Positions 1 through 11,365 of a stretch of DNA of 64,000 nucleotides are shown piece by piece; the stretch's first letter is position 1; every line of letters starts with the position of its first letter. The notes under the pieces were generated by a model, which saw nothing but the letters and a program-made list of their open reading frames with translations, had not been told where the DNA came from and made no database searches. A program made the translations under genes and the position numbers. This DNA comes from Eunapius fragilis. Taxonomy: Eukaryota > Porifera > Demospongiae > Spongillida > Spongillidae. The stretch spans positions 351,001 to 415,000 of the forward strand of contig OY811986.1 in NCBI GenBank assembly GCA_963681505.1. The letters are read 5' to 3'.

Positions 1-96
1 CTTCGGCTGCATCGATCATCTGGCTACATGGCTGTGACCATGGCGCCCAGAACAACACTACAACTAGCCTGCAAGCGAACGCACACACACACGCAC

Positions 97-153
<57 letters not shown>

Positions 154-390
154 TTGACCACCATCTCGAAGTATTTTCCCCAACACGATAGGTGTGTTAC
201 CCTCTGAAGGTCGCCAGTTCATTGAGGTCGTCCGCTTTCTCTATTTCCACTACACCCATTCTCGACATGTGCGCGCTAAAAGTTACTAATAATTATTATT
301 ATCTGCTCAATTCTCCTTTTCATTAGTCTGGGGACCCAACTCAGTCGGGCCCATGCAGTCTATCTTTTCATATTTAATTGCAAATTCAGC
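1..390. other. Left-edge non-coding stretch with CA repeat
   Basis: No coding exon was found here. Positions about 80-150 hold a CA dinucleotide repeat. The rest is unique, AT-rich near 280-310, and lies downstream of the cupin-like gene stop at 391, so it may contain that gene's 3' UTR. Confidence 0.5.
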
Positions 391-1029
391 TCAACTTTTG
401 ATTATAAGTGGAAACACAGTCAATACTATAAGTTCGCCTGACTCGGCGGTATTGCAGACTTCCAAGGAATGATTTGGTGTCACCAGAAATTCTCTCCTGA
501 GCTCCGCAGTGCAGTCGATACCCTGTCCATTCACTGTACCCACACCACTCCAGGTGATGCCTTCAGGACGAATCATCACGTGGCCATTCACATGTGGTCA
601 CAAATACGGGGTCACTGCAGGTCAGCCTACCTGCATAAGGCCTGGGATCAGGGGACCTCACAAACGTATGCCGTGGTTTGACGACAAATCCCTCCCCATA
701 AAAGGTGTGGTAGAACAGCCGTACCCGTCTGCCCCATGTACCTTCAGACAGCACTTCACAAGTGTGCCACCACCTCTCTTTGAAGCCTTGGTCCAAATTA
801 ACCTCCCAGTTAATAGCACCTAGTTGGGAAGGTCGGAGTTAGCATAATTCCCATGGCAACGCAGCTGCAGAATGGACCTTCAAGCAGTGCGCCTTCATGG
901 GGAAGTCCCTTGAGTTGGTGCGCATCTTTGGTGGTATGTAGCTCAGGCTGAGTTAGGGGCTGCCCCAGTTGCCATGCCAACAGATTGTAGTCATCTTGGG
1001 GTAGTTGAACCTCAAACGTCACCCAGGGT

Positions 1030-1088
<59 letters not shown>

Positions 1089-3995
1089 GCGTGCGTGTGT
1101 GTGTGTGCATGTGTGTGTGTGTATGAGGGTAAATGTGATAGTACTTCCATCTAAAGCTCACTTGCCTGGTGCGTGAATGACCTTCTCTTCGATATGCCAT
1201 GTCTCCCATGGATGAACCTCAAACACATTGAGCAAGGAGTATAGGTCGTCATAGAGGCCAAACTGCTCTAATGCTTTCAAGACCTGTTTCAAACCACAAC
1301 GTCAAGTGCCCATCTATATACTCCTCCTCTCTCCCTTACATCCTCCTCCCCTCCCCTTCCTTACATCCTCCTCCCCTCACCTTCCTTACATCCTCCTCCC
1401 CTCCCCTTCCTTACATCCTCCTCCCCTCACCTTCCTTACATCCTCCTCCCCTTCCCTTCCTTACATCCTCCTCCCCTCCCCTTCCTTACATCCTCCTCCC
1501 CTCACCTTCCTTACATCCTCCTCCCCTCACCTTCCTTACATCCTCCTCCCCTCACCTTCCTTACATCCTCCTCCCCTCACCTTCCTTACATCTTCCTCCC
1601 CTCACCTTCCTTACATCCTCCTCCCCTCCCCTTCCTTACATCCTCCTCCCCTCACCTTCCTTACATCCTCCTCCCCTCACCTTCCTTACATCCTCCTCCC
1701 CTCACCTTCCTTACATCCTCCTCCCCTCACCTTCCTTACATCCTCCTCCCCTCCCCTTCCTTACATCCTCCTCCCCTCCCCTTCCTTACATCCTCCTCCC
1801 CTCCCCTTCCTTACATCCTCCTCCCCTTCCCTTCCTTACATCCTCCTCCCCTCCCCTTCCTTACATCCTCCTCCCCTCACCTTCCTTACATCCTCCTCCC
1901 CTCACCTTCCTTACATCCTCCTCCCCTTCCCTTCCTTACATCCTCCTCCCCTTCCCTTCCTTACATCCTCCTCCCCTCTCCTTCCTTACATACTCCTCCC
2001 CTCACCTTCCTTACATCCTCCTCCCCTCCCCTTCCTTACATCCTCCTCCCCTCCCCTTCTAACACATTTTGACAACACATCTAAACCATATGGGAACATT
2101 GCCCACATGAGACCTAAGGTCCTCTAAGGTCCTCTATAACTTCTTTCTTATGCATTGGAAATCTGTTCATTGTAGAACAACCTATCTTCCCTCTCCTTCT
2201 CTTTCCACATCTCCCTATCCTTCACCATCTCCCTCTCCCTCATCTCCCCTCCCTCCCTCCCTCCTTCCCCATCTCCCTCTCCTTCGTTCCCATCCCTTCC
2301 TCTTCCCCATACCCTTCCCATCCCTTCCTCTTCCCCATACCTTTCCATCCCTTCCTCTTCCCCATACCCTTCCCATCACTTCCTCTTCCCCATACCCTTC
2401 CCATCACTTCCTCTTCCCCATGCCCTTCCTGCATACCACTTCCTTAGTAGTGTGAGGTTGCAGACCAAGTCGTGTTTTGACTAGTCCCAGGTGGAGGTTG
2501 TAGGGAGGAACATCCAATGGAGGGAAGAAGTATGCTTCGGTCTTGCCTCTCCCACAGCCACACCTACCACCAACCACCTCCCCACAGTGAACATGACAGG
2601 GTATAGGAGGAACCTCAGGAGATGCTGAGGTATGAGTGGAGGGAGGGGGAGAGGGAGAGGAGGGAGAGGGAAGGGAGGGAGAGGGAGGAGAGGGAAAGGG
2701 AGGAGAGGGAAAGGGAGGGGAGGGAGAGGGAGAGGAAGGGAGGAAAGAGGGAGGGGAGGGAGAGGAAGGAGAGGAAAGGGAGGGAAAAGAGAGAGGGAGG
2801 GGAGGGAAGAGGGAGAGGAAGGGGAGGGAGGAGGGAGAGGAAGGAGAGAGGGGGGAGGGAAGTGGGAGGGGAGAGGAGGGGGATGGGCACTTGTAAAGAG
2901 TAAGGTATGTCTCCTGCAAACAGACCCTAACCTTCTCCTCCCATGGTGGAGTACCTTGGTACTCTTTCAGTCCCTCCAATGTCTAATATTTTGGTGAGAG
3001 GCCATGATGAGGCAAATTTACCAAACAGTGTTTCTTCTGCTCCACCCGGAAGTTCTGTTATAGGCACCTCTTTATCATTGATAACCACAGCAGTGACACC
3101 TGCAGAATATGAAGATTAAGTTACCCCATGTATGAAAGTTACCATAGCATATGAGGACAGAATATGAGGGTTAAGTTACTGCAGGTATGGGGGTTAAGTT
3201 ACTGCAGGTATGGAGGTTACGTTACTGCAGGTATGGGGGTTAAGTTACCACAGAATATGAGGTTACGTTACCACAGAATATAAGGGTTAAGTTACTATGT
3301 ATACGAGGGTTAAGTAACTGTGCATATGAGGGTTAAGTTATTGCAACATATGAGAGTTAAGTTACCGTAGCATATGTGGGCTAAATTGAGGGGTTAAGTT
3401 ATCTCAGCATAACACATAGGGGGTGTTAAGACAGCATACCCTCATGATGATATCTAAAACTCAAGGTCCATTGCCATTGAATGGTTTATTATGGCATGCA
3501 CTTACACCCTCATCTGCACTAAATGCCCTCTAGGTACAATCAAATTACTCTCCCTCCTCCCTCCTCCCTCCCTCCCTCCTTCCCTCTCTTCGCCTCTCCT
3601 TCCCTCGTGACATCTGGTATACCACTGTTATCATTGAACGAAATACCGCTGGCACATACTGAAAAATGAAAGTACTTTTAGTTCGGTTTAAATACCTTCG
3701 TTTCTCTTCGGGATTGCATTTTTCGCTTCAGTTTTAGACATGATCCACCACTCAACTGGAAGATACCCTCTGGTGTCGACCCTATCTGCAGTGAAGTCTG
3801 CATTATCCGCGATCACTCCCCTTCCAGCATACATTCCTCTGTGCACAATGGCGGGCCGCGCAAACAGCACTCCCCGCTGCCGCTCGATGACCTGACATGC
3901 ACACCAGAAGCATGACTGGGGTGCGTCGGCGGTAAAATGCGCGGGGTTTTGCCTCTTACTTGGCGTAGTTCATCCAGAACAGCAGCCGTATCCAT
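391..3995 (-). CDS. Cupin-like (sugar-isomerase-like) protein, 8 exons, 405 aa
   Basis: Exons on the minus strand, in order: 3995-3960, 3891-3696, 3099-2932, 2624-2437, 1283-1166, 1030-878, 819-631, 560-391. Phases agree at every junction and give 405 residues beginning MDTAAVLDELRQ. I see two cupin-like patches. One has HVHCGE followed by EAYFFPPLDVPPY (an H-x-H...E metal-site pattern). The other has WETWHIEEKVIHAPGPW, a strand-turn-His pattern like the second cupin motif. These resemble mannose-6-phosphate-isomerase-type cupins, but I cannot name the exact family or substrate, and the style recalls bacterial proteins. The intron after exon 5 uses a GC donor (CAG|gcaagt). The introns carry large minisatellites. 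The start codon lies 111 bp from the abLIM start on the other strand, so a shared promoter is likely. Confidence 0.7.
1031..1130. repeat. TG microsatellite in intron
   Basis: An interrupted TG tract fills most of the intron between exons 5 and 6 of the cupin-like gene. On the coding strand it reads CA and abuts the splice acceptor. Confidence 0.95.
1318..2060. repeat. 25-bp minisatellite in intron
   Basis: About 30 head-to-tail copies of a 25-bp unit, tcctcctcccct(c/t)ncc + ttccttaca, with one or two variable positions. The array fills most of one intron of the cupin-like gene. Long frames through it are repeat artefacts. Confidence 0.95.
2280..2430. repeat. Short CT-rich tandem repeat (about 27 bp)
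   Basis: Five or so copies built on cttcctcttccccataccc, in the same intron as the 25-bp array. Confidence 0.8.
2632..2885. repeat. Purine-rich (GGGAGA) low-complexity tract in intron
   Basis: Almost pure GA sequence with G runs, in the intron between exons 3 and 4 of the cupin-like gene. It could form H-DNA or G-rich structures. Confidence 0.85.
3120..3425. repeat. Degenerate GGGTTAAGTTAC repeat in intron
   Basis: Diverged copies of a roughly 20-bp unit containing gggttaagtta, in the intron between exons 2 and 3 of the cupin-like gene. Confidence 0.75.
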
Positions 3996-4106
3996 GCAGA
4001 ATTGGGGTCGCAACGGGTTAATTAATGTGTGGTATTTAAAAAATGTTGTCCGGGCAAGGTGTATTTCATTCTGTTTGACCGCTCGCACTGACAGGGAATC
4101 AATAGG
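3996..4106. promoter_or_regulatory. Putative bidirectional promoter, cupin-like gene / abLIM
   Basis: These 111 bp separate the two start codons of divergent genes, so both 5' UTRs and both transcription starts must lie here or inside the neighbouring gene. No TATA box is obvious. The call rests on geometry, not on a recognised element. Confidence 0.6.
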
Positions 4107-7100
4107 ATGAGTAAGTGAAGTGTTGGCGCTGTTCGGCGGGAAAAGGGTAGGAGGGGACGAGAATAAAGCAGTTTGGCGGCTCGACGGACCAATCATTGTG
4201 TCTAATCATTGTTGTTCTGTTTTGCCAGCTATTACGTGTGCCGCCTGTGGCAAGACTTGTAGCGGCGAGGTGTTGAAAGTTCAAGACAGACACTTCCATA
4301 TCGAGTGCTTCACATGCAAGGGTATAAGCCTTCACGTCGCTTAAATTTCAAATGACGTTGTAGTTGAACGAGGGGATCGGGGGGAGGAGGGGGGGGGGGG
4401 GGGGGGGGGGAGGGACTGGAGCCTGGTATGACGATTGAGGCAGTGGGATGGGTTAAGTATGCGGCTATGCATTACTACCGCTTCGCCCCCCCCCCCCCCC
4501 CCCCTTCCCCCACCATAATGATTGGTTGTGTGAAAGTCAAAAGTGGCACGCTGTTAACAATAAGTGGGCCCACTTACCTTACAATCGTGTCATTTGAGCT
4601 CTCTGCCAACCCTGTCAAGTGTGTGGAGCTAAGCTCCTGTCAGGAGGGTACTTCCTGAAGAATGAAGAGTACTACTGTAGCAAGGACTACCATGTCCTCT
4701 ATGGCACCAAGTGTAAGGTCTGCTCCAAGTATGTGGAGGGAAGAGTGGTCACTGCTCTAGGCCACTCCTACCATCCTCATTGCTTCACCTGTGACAGATG
4801 CAAGTAAGTAGCCCTTGTGTAGATGTGTGTGTGTACCTTCATCTCTCCCCCTCCCCCACTTCTTTGTCACTTTCACCCCACCTCTTCTCCCTCCCCTCCC
4901 TCCTCTTCCACCTCTCCCTCCTCTCCTACCTCTCCCTCCCCTCCTCTCCCTCCCTCCTCTCCTTCCTCTCTCTCCCCTCCTCTCCCTCCTTTCCCACCTC
5001 TCCCTCCTCTCTCTCCCCTCCTCTCCCTCCTCTCCCCTCCTCTCCCTTGTAGGGAGGAGATATGCAGTGGTACAGTGGTTACGTACAATGACTGTCAAGA
5101 GATCTTATGTCAGAAGTGTACTGATGTTGCCTTTGTTGAGGAGCAAGTTGACCACACCCTTCATGGCAGTCGAGACCACACCCCTCGACCCATGGAACAG
5201 CTGGTCAGTGTTCAGTCATGTGACCTGCCTGAAGTCATGTGACATGTCTGCAGTCATGTACCTACCTGAAGCCATGTGACATGTCTGCGTAGTCACGTGA
5301 CCTGCCTGAAGTCATGTCACATGCCTGCAGTCATGTCACATGTCTGCAGTCGTGTGACCTGCCCTGAAGTCATGTGGTTGATTATCGGTGCTATGTTAAT
5401 TTTCTCATAGATAAAGTCAGATGATGAGATTTACTCATCTCGTAGCAGCCCGAGCCTCTCATCTCCTCTTGACACCACAGACCACAACGACTCCATTGAC
5501 TTCTCTAAACTGACAAATGTTGACTCTCTCACCCGAAGCAGGCTTGGCAGTAAGGGGTTAACGGCATGACGGCATGTGACTAGCATGTGACAATAATGGT
5601 TAACAGCATGATGCCATGTGACTAGCATGTGACAATAAGGGTTAACAGCATGATGCCATGTGACTAGCATGTGACAATAAGGGTTAACAGCATGATGGCT
5701 TGTGACTAGCATGTGACAATAAGGGTTAACAGCATGACGGCATGTGACAATAATGGTTAATAGCATGACGCCATGTGACTAGCATGTGACAATAAGGGTT
5801 AACAGCATGATGCCATGTGACTAGCATGTGACAATAAGGGTTAACAGCATGATGGCTTGTGACTAGCATGTGACAATAAGGGTTAACAGCATGATGGCTT
5901 GTGACTAGCATGTGACAATAAGGGTTAACAACATGATGGCTTTTGACTAGCATGTGACAATAAGGGTTAACAGCATGATGACTTGTGACTGTCATGTGAC
6001 AATCATGCCTGTTCCACCAGAGTGTGCAGGGTGCAGAGAAGTGATTAAGAGCTGTCAGTCACTCATTGCTCTTGAGAGACATTGGCATCTCTTCTGCTTC
6101 GTGTGTTATCATTGTCAGAACCTGCTTAATAAAGACTATATGACCGAGTGAGTCCCTTCTGTAGTTAACCCTTTCCCTCCTCCCATGATGCTGGTGCTTA
6201 TCTGTCATTAACCCTTTCCCTCCTCATAATGGTGGCACTGCTTATCTGTAGTTAACCCTTTCCCTCCTGCCAGAGATGAGAAGCCCTATTGCCTTGAGTG
6301 TTACAATAACATGTATGGAGCGTTATGTGAGGTCTGTGGAACATACATCACTGGCAAAGTGATACAGGTAAGTGGCATTTTAACTATCCTTTTCGTATTT
6401 TTTTGTTTAACCCTTCTACCTCTGTATTCTACTCCACTGCTTCATTCCCTTCTGTTACACCTCTGTTTGGTGCAGGCAGGAGAGAAGTACTTCCACACTG
6501 CATGTGCCCACTGTCAGAGATGTAGCAATGGCTTCAATGATGGAGAAGAAATGTGCATTTCAGGTGTGAATGGGGTGTGAATGGGGTGTGGTTTAACTTA
6601 CAACAAAAGGGGCATGTGCAATTTAGAGTATTGGATAATCTAAGGGTTAATGATATGGTAATAGACGGGTCAGGGGTTAATGACATGAGCACCCAAGGGG
6701 TTAATGCCAACAATCTGACCTCATCCCTCTCCCCCCCCCCCCCCCCCCCCCCCCGACCCCTGTGCCTCTCTCCCATCTCTCAGGCGAGTTCCTATGGCAC
6801 CTCTCATGTGATTTCACTCCTGGATCAAGTATGTCCATCCCTTCATACCATAACAGAAACAGCAGGACTGGTTCGGAGCGTAAAGGTCAGACATATTGTG
6901 CTGTGTGTGTGTGTGTGTGTGTATGTGTGTGTGTGAGGGATAGGAGGGGGTTGTGGCTAATAGGCAGTGATGGTTAAAATGATCCTTACCACCTTTTCCT
7001 CCCCTCCCCTCCCCTCCCCTCCCCTCCCCTCCCCTCCCCTCCCTCCCCTCCCCTCCCTCTCTCTCAGACTCAACCAGTTCTGAGTCCCACACTACCAGTG

Positions 7101-7494
7101 GGCCGGCTTCACCACGAACACGCTCCTCCACACACCTGGAGAGTGAAAACGAAAGCAGTGAACTGGTGTGTGTGTGGTGTGTGATGTGTCTGTGTGTGGT
7201 GTGAGTGTTTACACATGTCCTGGGTTTGCATGTTACTGTTTTTAAATGATGTAGAGGTATTTAGTTATGACTGCACATGGCATAGGTGTTTAGTTATGAC
7301 TGCACATGGCATAGGTATGACTGCACATGGCATAGGTGTTTAGTTATGACTGTATATGTTCAATGTGATATTAACTGCTTACCTGTTCACTTGTCTCCTC
7401 TGTAGCAAATATTCCCTCTTAAGGACATCCAACTTATTGGGAACATCAGATTACCAAAAAATGTAGACAGAACAAGACTTGAGGTAATGCCTAC

Positions 7495-7543
<49 letters not shown>

Positions 7544-7742
7544 TGTAATGACATCATGTTGCCATGTGTGTGTATGTGTGTTATAATGACATCATGTTGC
7601 CACACCCCTTCCTCCCTTTCACTTTTAGAACCACATCTCCGATGAGGACTTCATGAAGTGTCTGGGAGTCACCAGAGATGTGTTCAGAGATCTGCCGCGT
7701 TGGAAGCAAGTGGACTTGAAGAAGCGTGCAAACCTCTTCTGA
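4107..7742 (+). CDS. Actin-binding LIM protein (abLIM family): 4 LIM + villin headpiece, 423 aa
   Basis: Exons: 4107-4110, 4229-4321, 4620-4803, 5053-5203, 5411-5549, 6021-6147, 6274-6367, 6476-6563, 6784-6885, 7068-7165, 7406-7483, 7629-7742, all phase-consistent. Exon 1 contributes only ATGA before a strong gtaagt donor. Residues about 4-230 carry four Cys/His LIM zinc modules. The last 65 residues are a villin headpiece (FPLKDIQLIGN, then the LPRWKQVDLKKRANLF actin-binding end). Four LIMs plus a headpiece define abLIM proteins, which link F-actin to signalling. At 423 residues it is much shorter than vertebrate abLIM1: the disordered linker is small, while all domains are intact. Confidence 0.92.
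5560..6000. repeat. 42-bp minisatellite in abLIM intron
   Basis: About ten copies of a 42-bp unit starting gttaacagcatgatgccatg and containing ctagcatgtgacaataaggg. It lies between abLIM exons 5 and 6. Confidence 0.95.
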
Positions 7743-8548
7743 TCATGTGCCATCACACGCATCATCACGTGACATCCAATCCAGATAGTCTTATCATCCA
7801 GTTCCCATACCTATTATGGTCATTAACTTAGTCATGTTTTTTATCTTGTGCCATTACATGTCCGTTCCTCCAATGATGTTTTCTGGGAATGGTGTACCAA
7901 TTAGGTACAGGCGCTTAGGTGTGGAGCATTTTGCATTGTTGCAGTGAATGAAGAGGGGAGGGGCCGTACACCATTGTCTCATCCCGGGCAGATAAAAAGA
8001 GACCCTGTGCCATTGGGTCCCTCATTTGATGTGCCAGCAGTTAGTAGGAAGAGTTGCTTTGAGGACCTTTGTCTCTGTCAAAAGATGGAAGCATTGAGAA
8101 GCGTATTTGCCACGGACAATATTCTGAAGTTGGTCTCCCAGGTGATATGCGTGGTGCTAACATGCCCCATCAGCCTTCCCATTCTCTGCATCTGGTGCCT
8201 GTGCTGTGCAGATGGTACCGGTGCCGGCATTGGACTGGGCCCAGAGAACAGTGGTGTTATTGAGGCAAGTAACTATGGCTACGACAGCTTTGAGACGGGC
8301 TCAGAAAGCCTCTCTCAATAGCAGGGACCATAGGTTCAAGCAAAGAAACTGTACTGTATGCTGGCTTTCATCTGAACAATGTTCACAATGTTTTCAAGCA
8401 ATTCACATATAATAATACTCTTTTCAAATCTGTCCATGTGAGACAATATACTCTTTCAATATTTCATTTTACAAGGAAATACACTGCTCTGAAATTTAAA
8501 GAGGACCAGGCAAATCTCCTGCTACCTAAAGTGGCAGGAGCAGCTGGC
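7743..8548. other. Convergent intergenic spacer between abLIM and NAGK stops
   Basis: Probably the overlapping 3' UTRs of abLIM (plus) and NAGK (minus). A 125-codon open frame at 7944-8321 (plus) encodes a cysteine-rich hydrophobic stretch, but it has no recognised domain and sits where a 3' UTR is expected. I do not call it a gene. Confidence 0.5.
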
Positions 8549-11266
8549 TCACATGAGCTCAGGTGACCTGGGGTACAGAAGAGATGTGTTGGCACTGAAA
8601 TCTATATCCAGTGCATCTCCAACAGCTCTGCTTCCCAAGATGGCTGCCCCAAACGCAGAGGACACCTCAAGCTTCACTATGGTGATGGAGGTACCACAGT
8701 CTTTGAGGGATTCCAGCAGCCCTGTGAGGGGTGGTGTGGGTGTGAAGAGGGGGAGGAGGAGGTGACATGCCTACACATGACATTTGATAAAAACAAGCAC
8801 CATTTATGGAGTACTGGGTGGGCAACAAAAGGAGTTTTGATGGGGGTCTAGATAGATCTTCAGACATAGTATTGAGCAGATAATTGGATAGTTTAGGGAA
8901 AGATTTGAGGGATTACAAACAGACCACAGTCATGTTCATAGGATGGCAATTGGCTATTCGAAGTGAAAATTACTTTCTGTTCAAAGGCTTTGGGTTAGGT
9001 GTACATGCCAAAAGTGTGCTCCAATTTGGGGCAGAGAAAGCACTAAGATCACCAGTCTTTGTCATGTATGTAAACAGCCAGAAAATCTGCAGCTATGCAC
9101 ATGTTGCCAAGCAACAGGCAGCTGCTGGCAAGATACCTTCTCTGAGCAGGTCCCAGCAATGTATGAGGACAGAGCCAACAGCCAAGATATGTAGGCCCCC
9201 AGGGAGAGCTAGGAGGGTCTGTTAAGAGAGGATAGAGGGTAGGGTGTGTGGGAGGGTATGGAGGAAGGTGTGAGGGAGGGTATGGAGGAGGGTGTGAGGG
9301 AGGGTATGGAGGTGTGAGGGAGGGTATGGAGGAGGGTGTGAGGGAGGGTATGGAGGAGGGTGTGAGGGAGGGTATGGAGGAGGTGTGAGGAAGGGTATGG
9401 AGGAGGATGTGAGGGAGGGTATGGAGGAGGGTAGGGTGTGAGGGAGGGTATGGTGTGAGGGAGGGTAAGGTGTGAGGGTGTGAGGGAGGGTATGGAGGAG
9501 GGGAGGGTGGATGAGGACAAACATCATGGCTGTAGTGCTATACCTGATCTGTCTTTGGCAGCAATGCTCTGATATGTTTCCCAAGTAGCACACCTGCTTC
9601 CTTGAAGATATGAAGAGCTAGTGGGTCCCTGTGAGTCCTTGCCACTGTGGTGATAAGTCACATGACAACCATACAGCGTGCTTAAACTCATGACAAATAT
9701 TGGAGCCGCCAGCCCCCCCACCCCAAAACAGCCACATGTGCTTTAGATTCGAGCCATGACATCATAACTGCCTTGCCTTCAGCTAGTGATGTGCACAACT
9801 TTGCTATGAAGGACTTCTGAAATTTGGCGTACATGTAGTCCAAAATGTCAAATGGTTGCTTCATCTACAAGGCAAATGAGACTGATTGCCCCGCCCACAC
9901 ATGTGACCCCTCCCACCTTAAAGTAGTCCCAAACCAATCCTTTGACATGTGTGATGTCATAGGGTGGAGCTACCAAGCCATCTTCTGCGTCGTACACAAT
10001 CTTGATGGCCCGGTGGGCAATCCAAAAGCCTAGGGACCAGAAGCAAATGACAAGGAGGATGGAAGGGGAGGGGCTTGCCTGATCCCTCATCTCCGAGCAT
10101 GTGGCCCCACCCACCACACCGATGGGTGCGGCCATCAGGGTTCACAAGTTCACAATTCGATCCTGTTCCGGCTATGAGAACCATTCCACCTGGGGACGAG
10201 GGAAGAGGAGGAACCACATGAAGCAGGGTACAAACGTGGACAAGGTTGTTTTCCTTCACCACTGGTACCTAAGTCCACACCTCCACTGGTCCCTAAGTCA
10301 ACACCTCAACTGGTCCCTAAGTCCACACCTCCACTGGTCCCTAAGTCAACACCTCAACTGGTCCCTAAGTCCACACCTCCACTGGTCCGTAAGTCCACAC
10401 CCATTAAAGCCCCACCCTTACCAACATGTAACCACACCCCTTACCCACATGCCCACCTCACTCCAATGTGTAGTTTTAAGCTCCTCCCACTTTCTATATG
10501 AAGCCCATTCTCACCCACCAGCTTGAAATGCCGTTGCTATGGAGCCAAAGGTGTCAGTACGCACACAGTAGTGGCGGCTAGTGTTTGGGTACCGCTCCTG
10601 AAACCCTTTTATGATCTTTTCCTGTGCCTCCTTCTGTTCCCCCCCGCTGAGAGCCATGCCCTGGGGAGGAGGAGATATTGAGACCACACCCCTTGCAGCA
10701 AAGTCACAGAGATAGCTATCACTGCACCTAATGGTCACTTCATGCACCAACAAACCAGGGTGTGGTGTGTGTAGTGGTGTGGTGGTGTGTGTGGAGGTAC
10801 TGAAGTGTACTGGTGGTGTGTGTGTGTGGTGTGTGACATCCATGTGCTCAGTGCGAATAACGTCTGGTTTCCAGACTATGTGCCCACGTAATGCAAAATG
10901 AAAACTGGACACACAATGAGGTGGTACCAAGGATTCCAATGGCTCGTCAACAGGAAGGCCAGCGTTCTTCTTGGCATCTGCTATCAAGGCGCTTAGGTTG
11001 TCCACACATCCCTCGAATCCTACTAGCTGCAAAATAAATAAATAAATTAAAAACTGCTGGTTTTCTCGTTCCCTTCCAAATGACTGACCCAAGGGTTAGT
11101 ACATAATCCTTCAGCTTTGCTCAGCAGCTTCCCATTGCCATCCAAAATGACCGCGTCAGATTGCGTACCGCCCCTTCAGGAGTAACAGGCTATTATCACT
11201 TCAGGTCGCAACATTAACAATAGCAGACCCTTGAACTCCACCGTAATACTTGCGCCTTTCTGTCAT
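8549..11266 (-). CDS. N-acetyl-D-glucosamine kinase, 10 exons, 343 aa
   Basis: Exons: 11266-11229, 11173-11089, 11026-10928, 10660-10519, 10189-10079, 10029-9917, 9864-9777, 9644-9544, 9218-9137, 8721-8549. The 343 residues match the roughly 344 of the human enzyme. Visible motifs are YGGVQGGGTQSD at the N-terminal phosphate-binding loop, [32 protein letters not shown] and a C-terminal [10 protein letters not shown] end. The enzyme phosphorylates GlcNAc to GlcNAc-6-phosphate in the cytosol for amino-sugar salvage. The intron after exon 5 uses a GC donor (TCAG|gcaagc), and the one after exon 7 probably does too (GAAG|gcaagg). Start codon is 99 bp from the Tudor gene start. Confidence 0.95.
9230..9505. 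repeat. 22-bp minisatellite in NAGK intron
   Basis: About a dozen copies of ggagggtatggaggagggtgtga-like units between NAGK exons 8 and 9. Confidence 0.9.
10262..10400. repeat. Tandem repeat in NAGK intron
   Basis: Alternating copies of ctggtccctaagtcc + acacctccac / aacacctcaa, unit about 24-25 bp, between NAGK exons 4 and 5. Confidence 0.85.
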
Positions 11267-11365
11267 TGTGGATTAATAGTTACAGCGATGCGCATGCGCG
11301 CTGTAGTAATTAAACCACGTGTACTTTCCACAGTTTTCGGTGGCGGTGTGATTTGATTAGCTTTC
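11267..11365. promoter_or_regulatory. Putative bidirectional promoter, NAGK / Tudor gene
   Basis: 99 bp between divergent start codons. It contains tgcgcatgcgcg at 11289-11300, a match to the palindromic NRF-1-type site, and an E-box CACGTG at 11316-11321. Both site types are common in bidirectional housekeeping promoters. No TATA box is seen. Confidence 0.65.

Noticed and set aside
1271-2127. Two overlapping long frames (263 and 273 codons) of Leu/Pro/Ser repeats
   Set aside because: They are readings of the 25-bp intronic minisatellite; all frames stay open because the unit lacks stop codons.
7944-8321. 125-codon frame with a hydrophobic Cys-rich stretch
   Set aside because: Lies between two convergent stops where 3' UTR is expected; no domain, splice or homology support.
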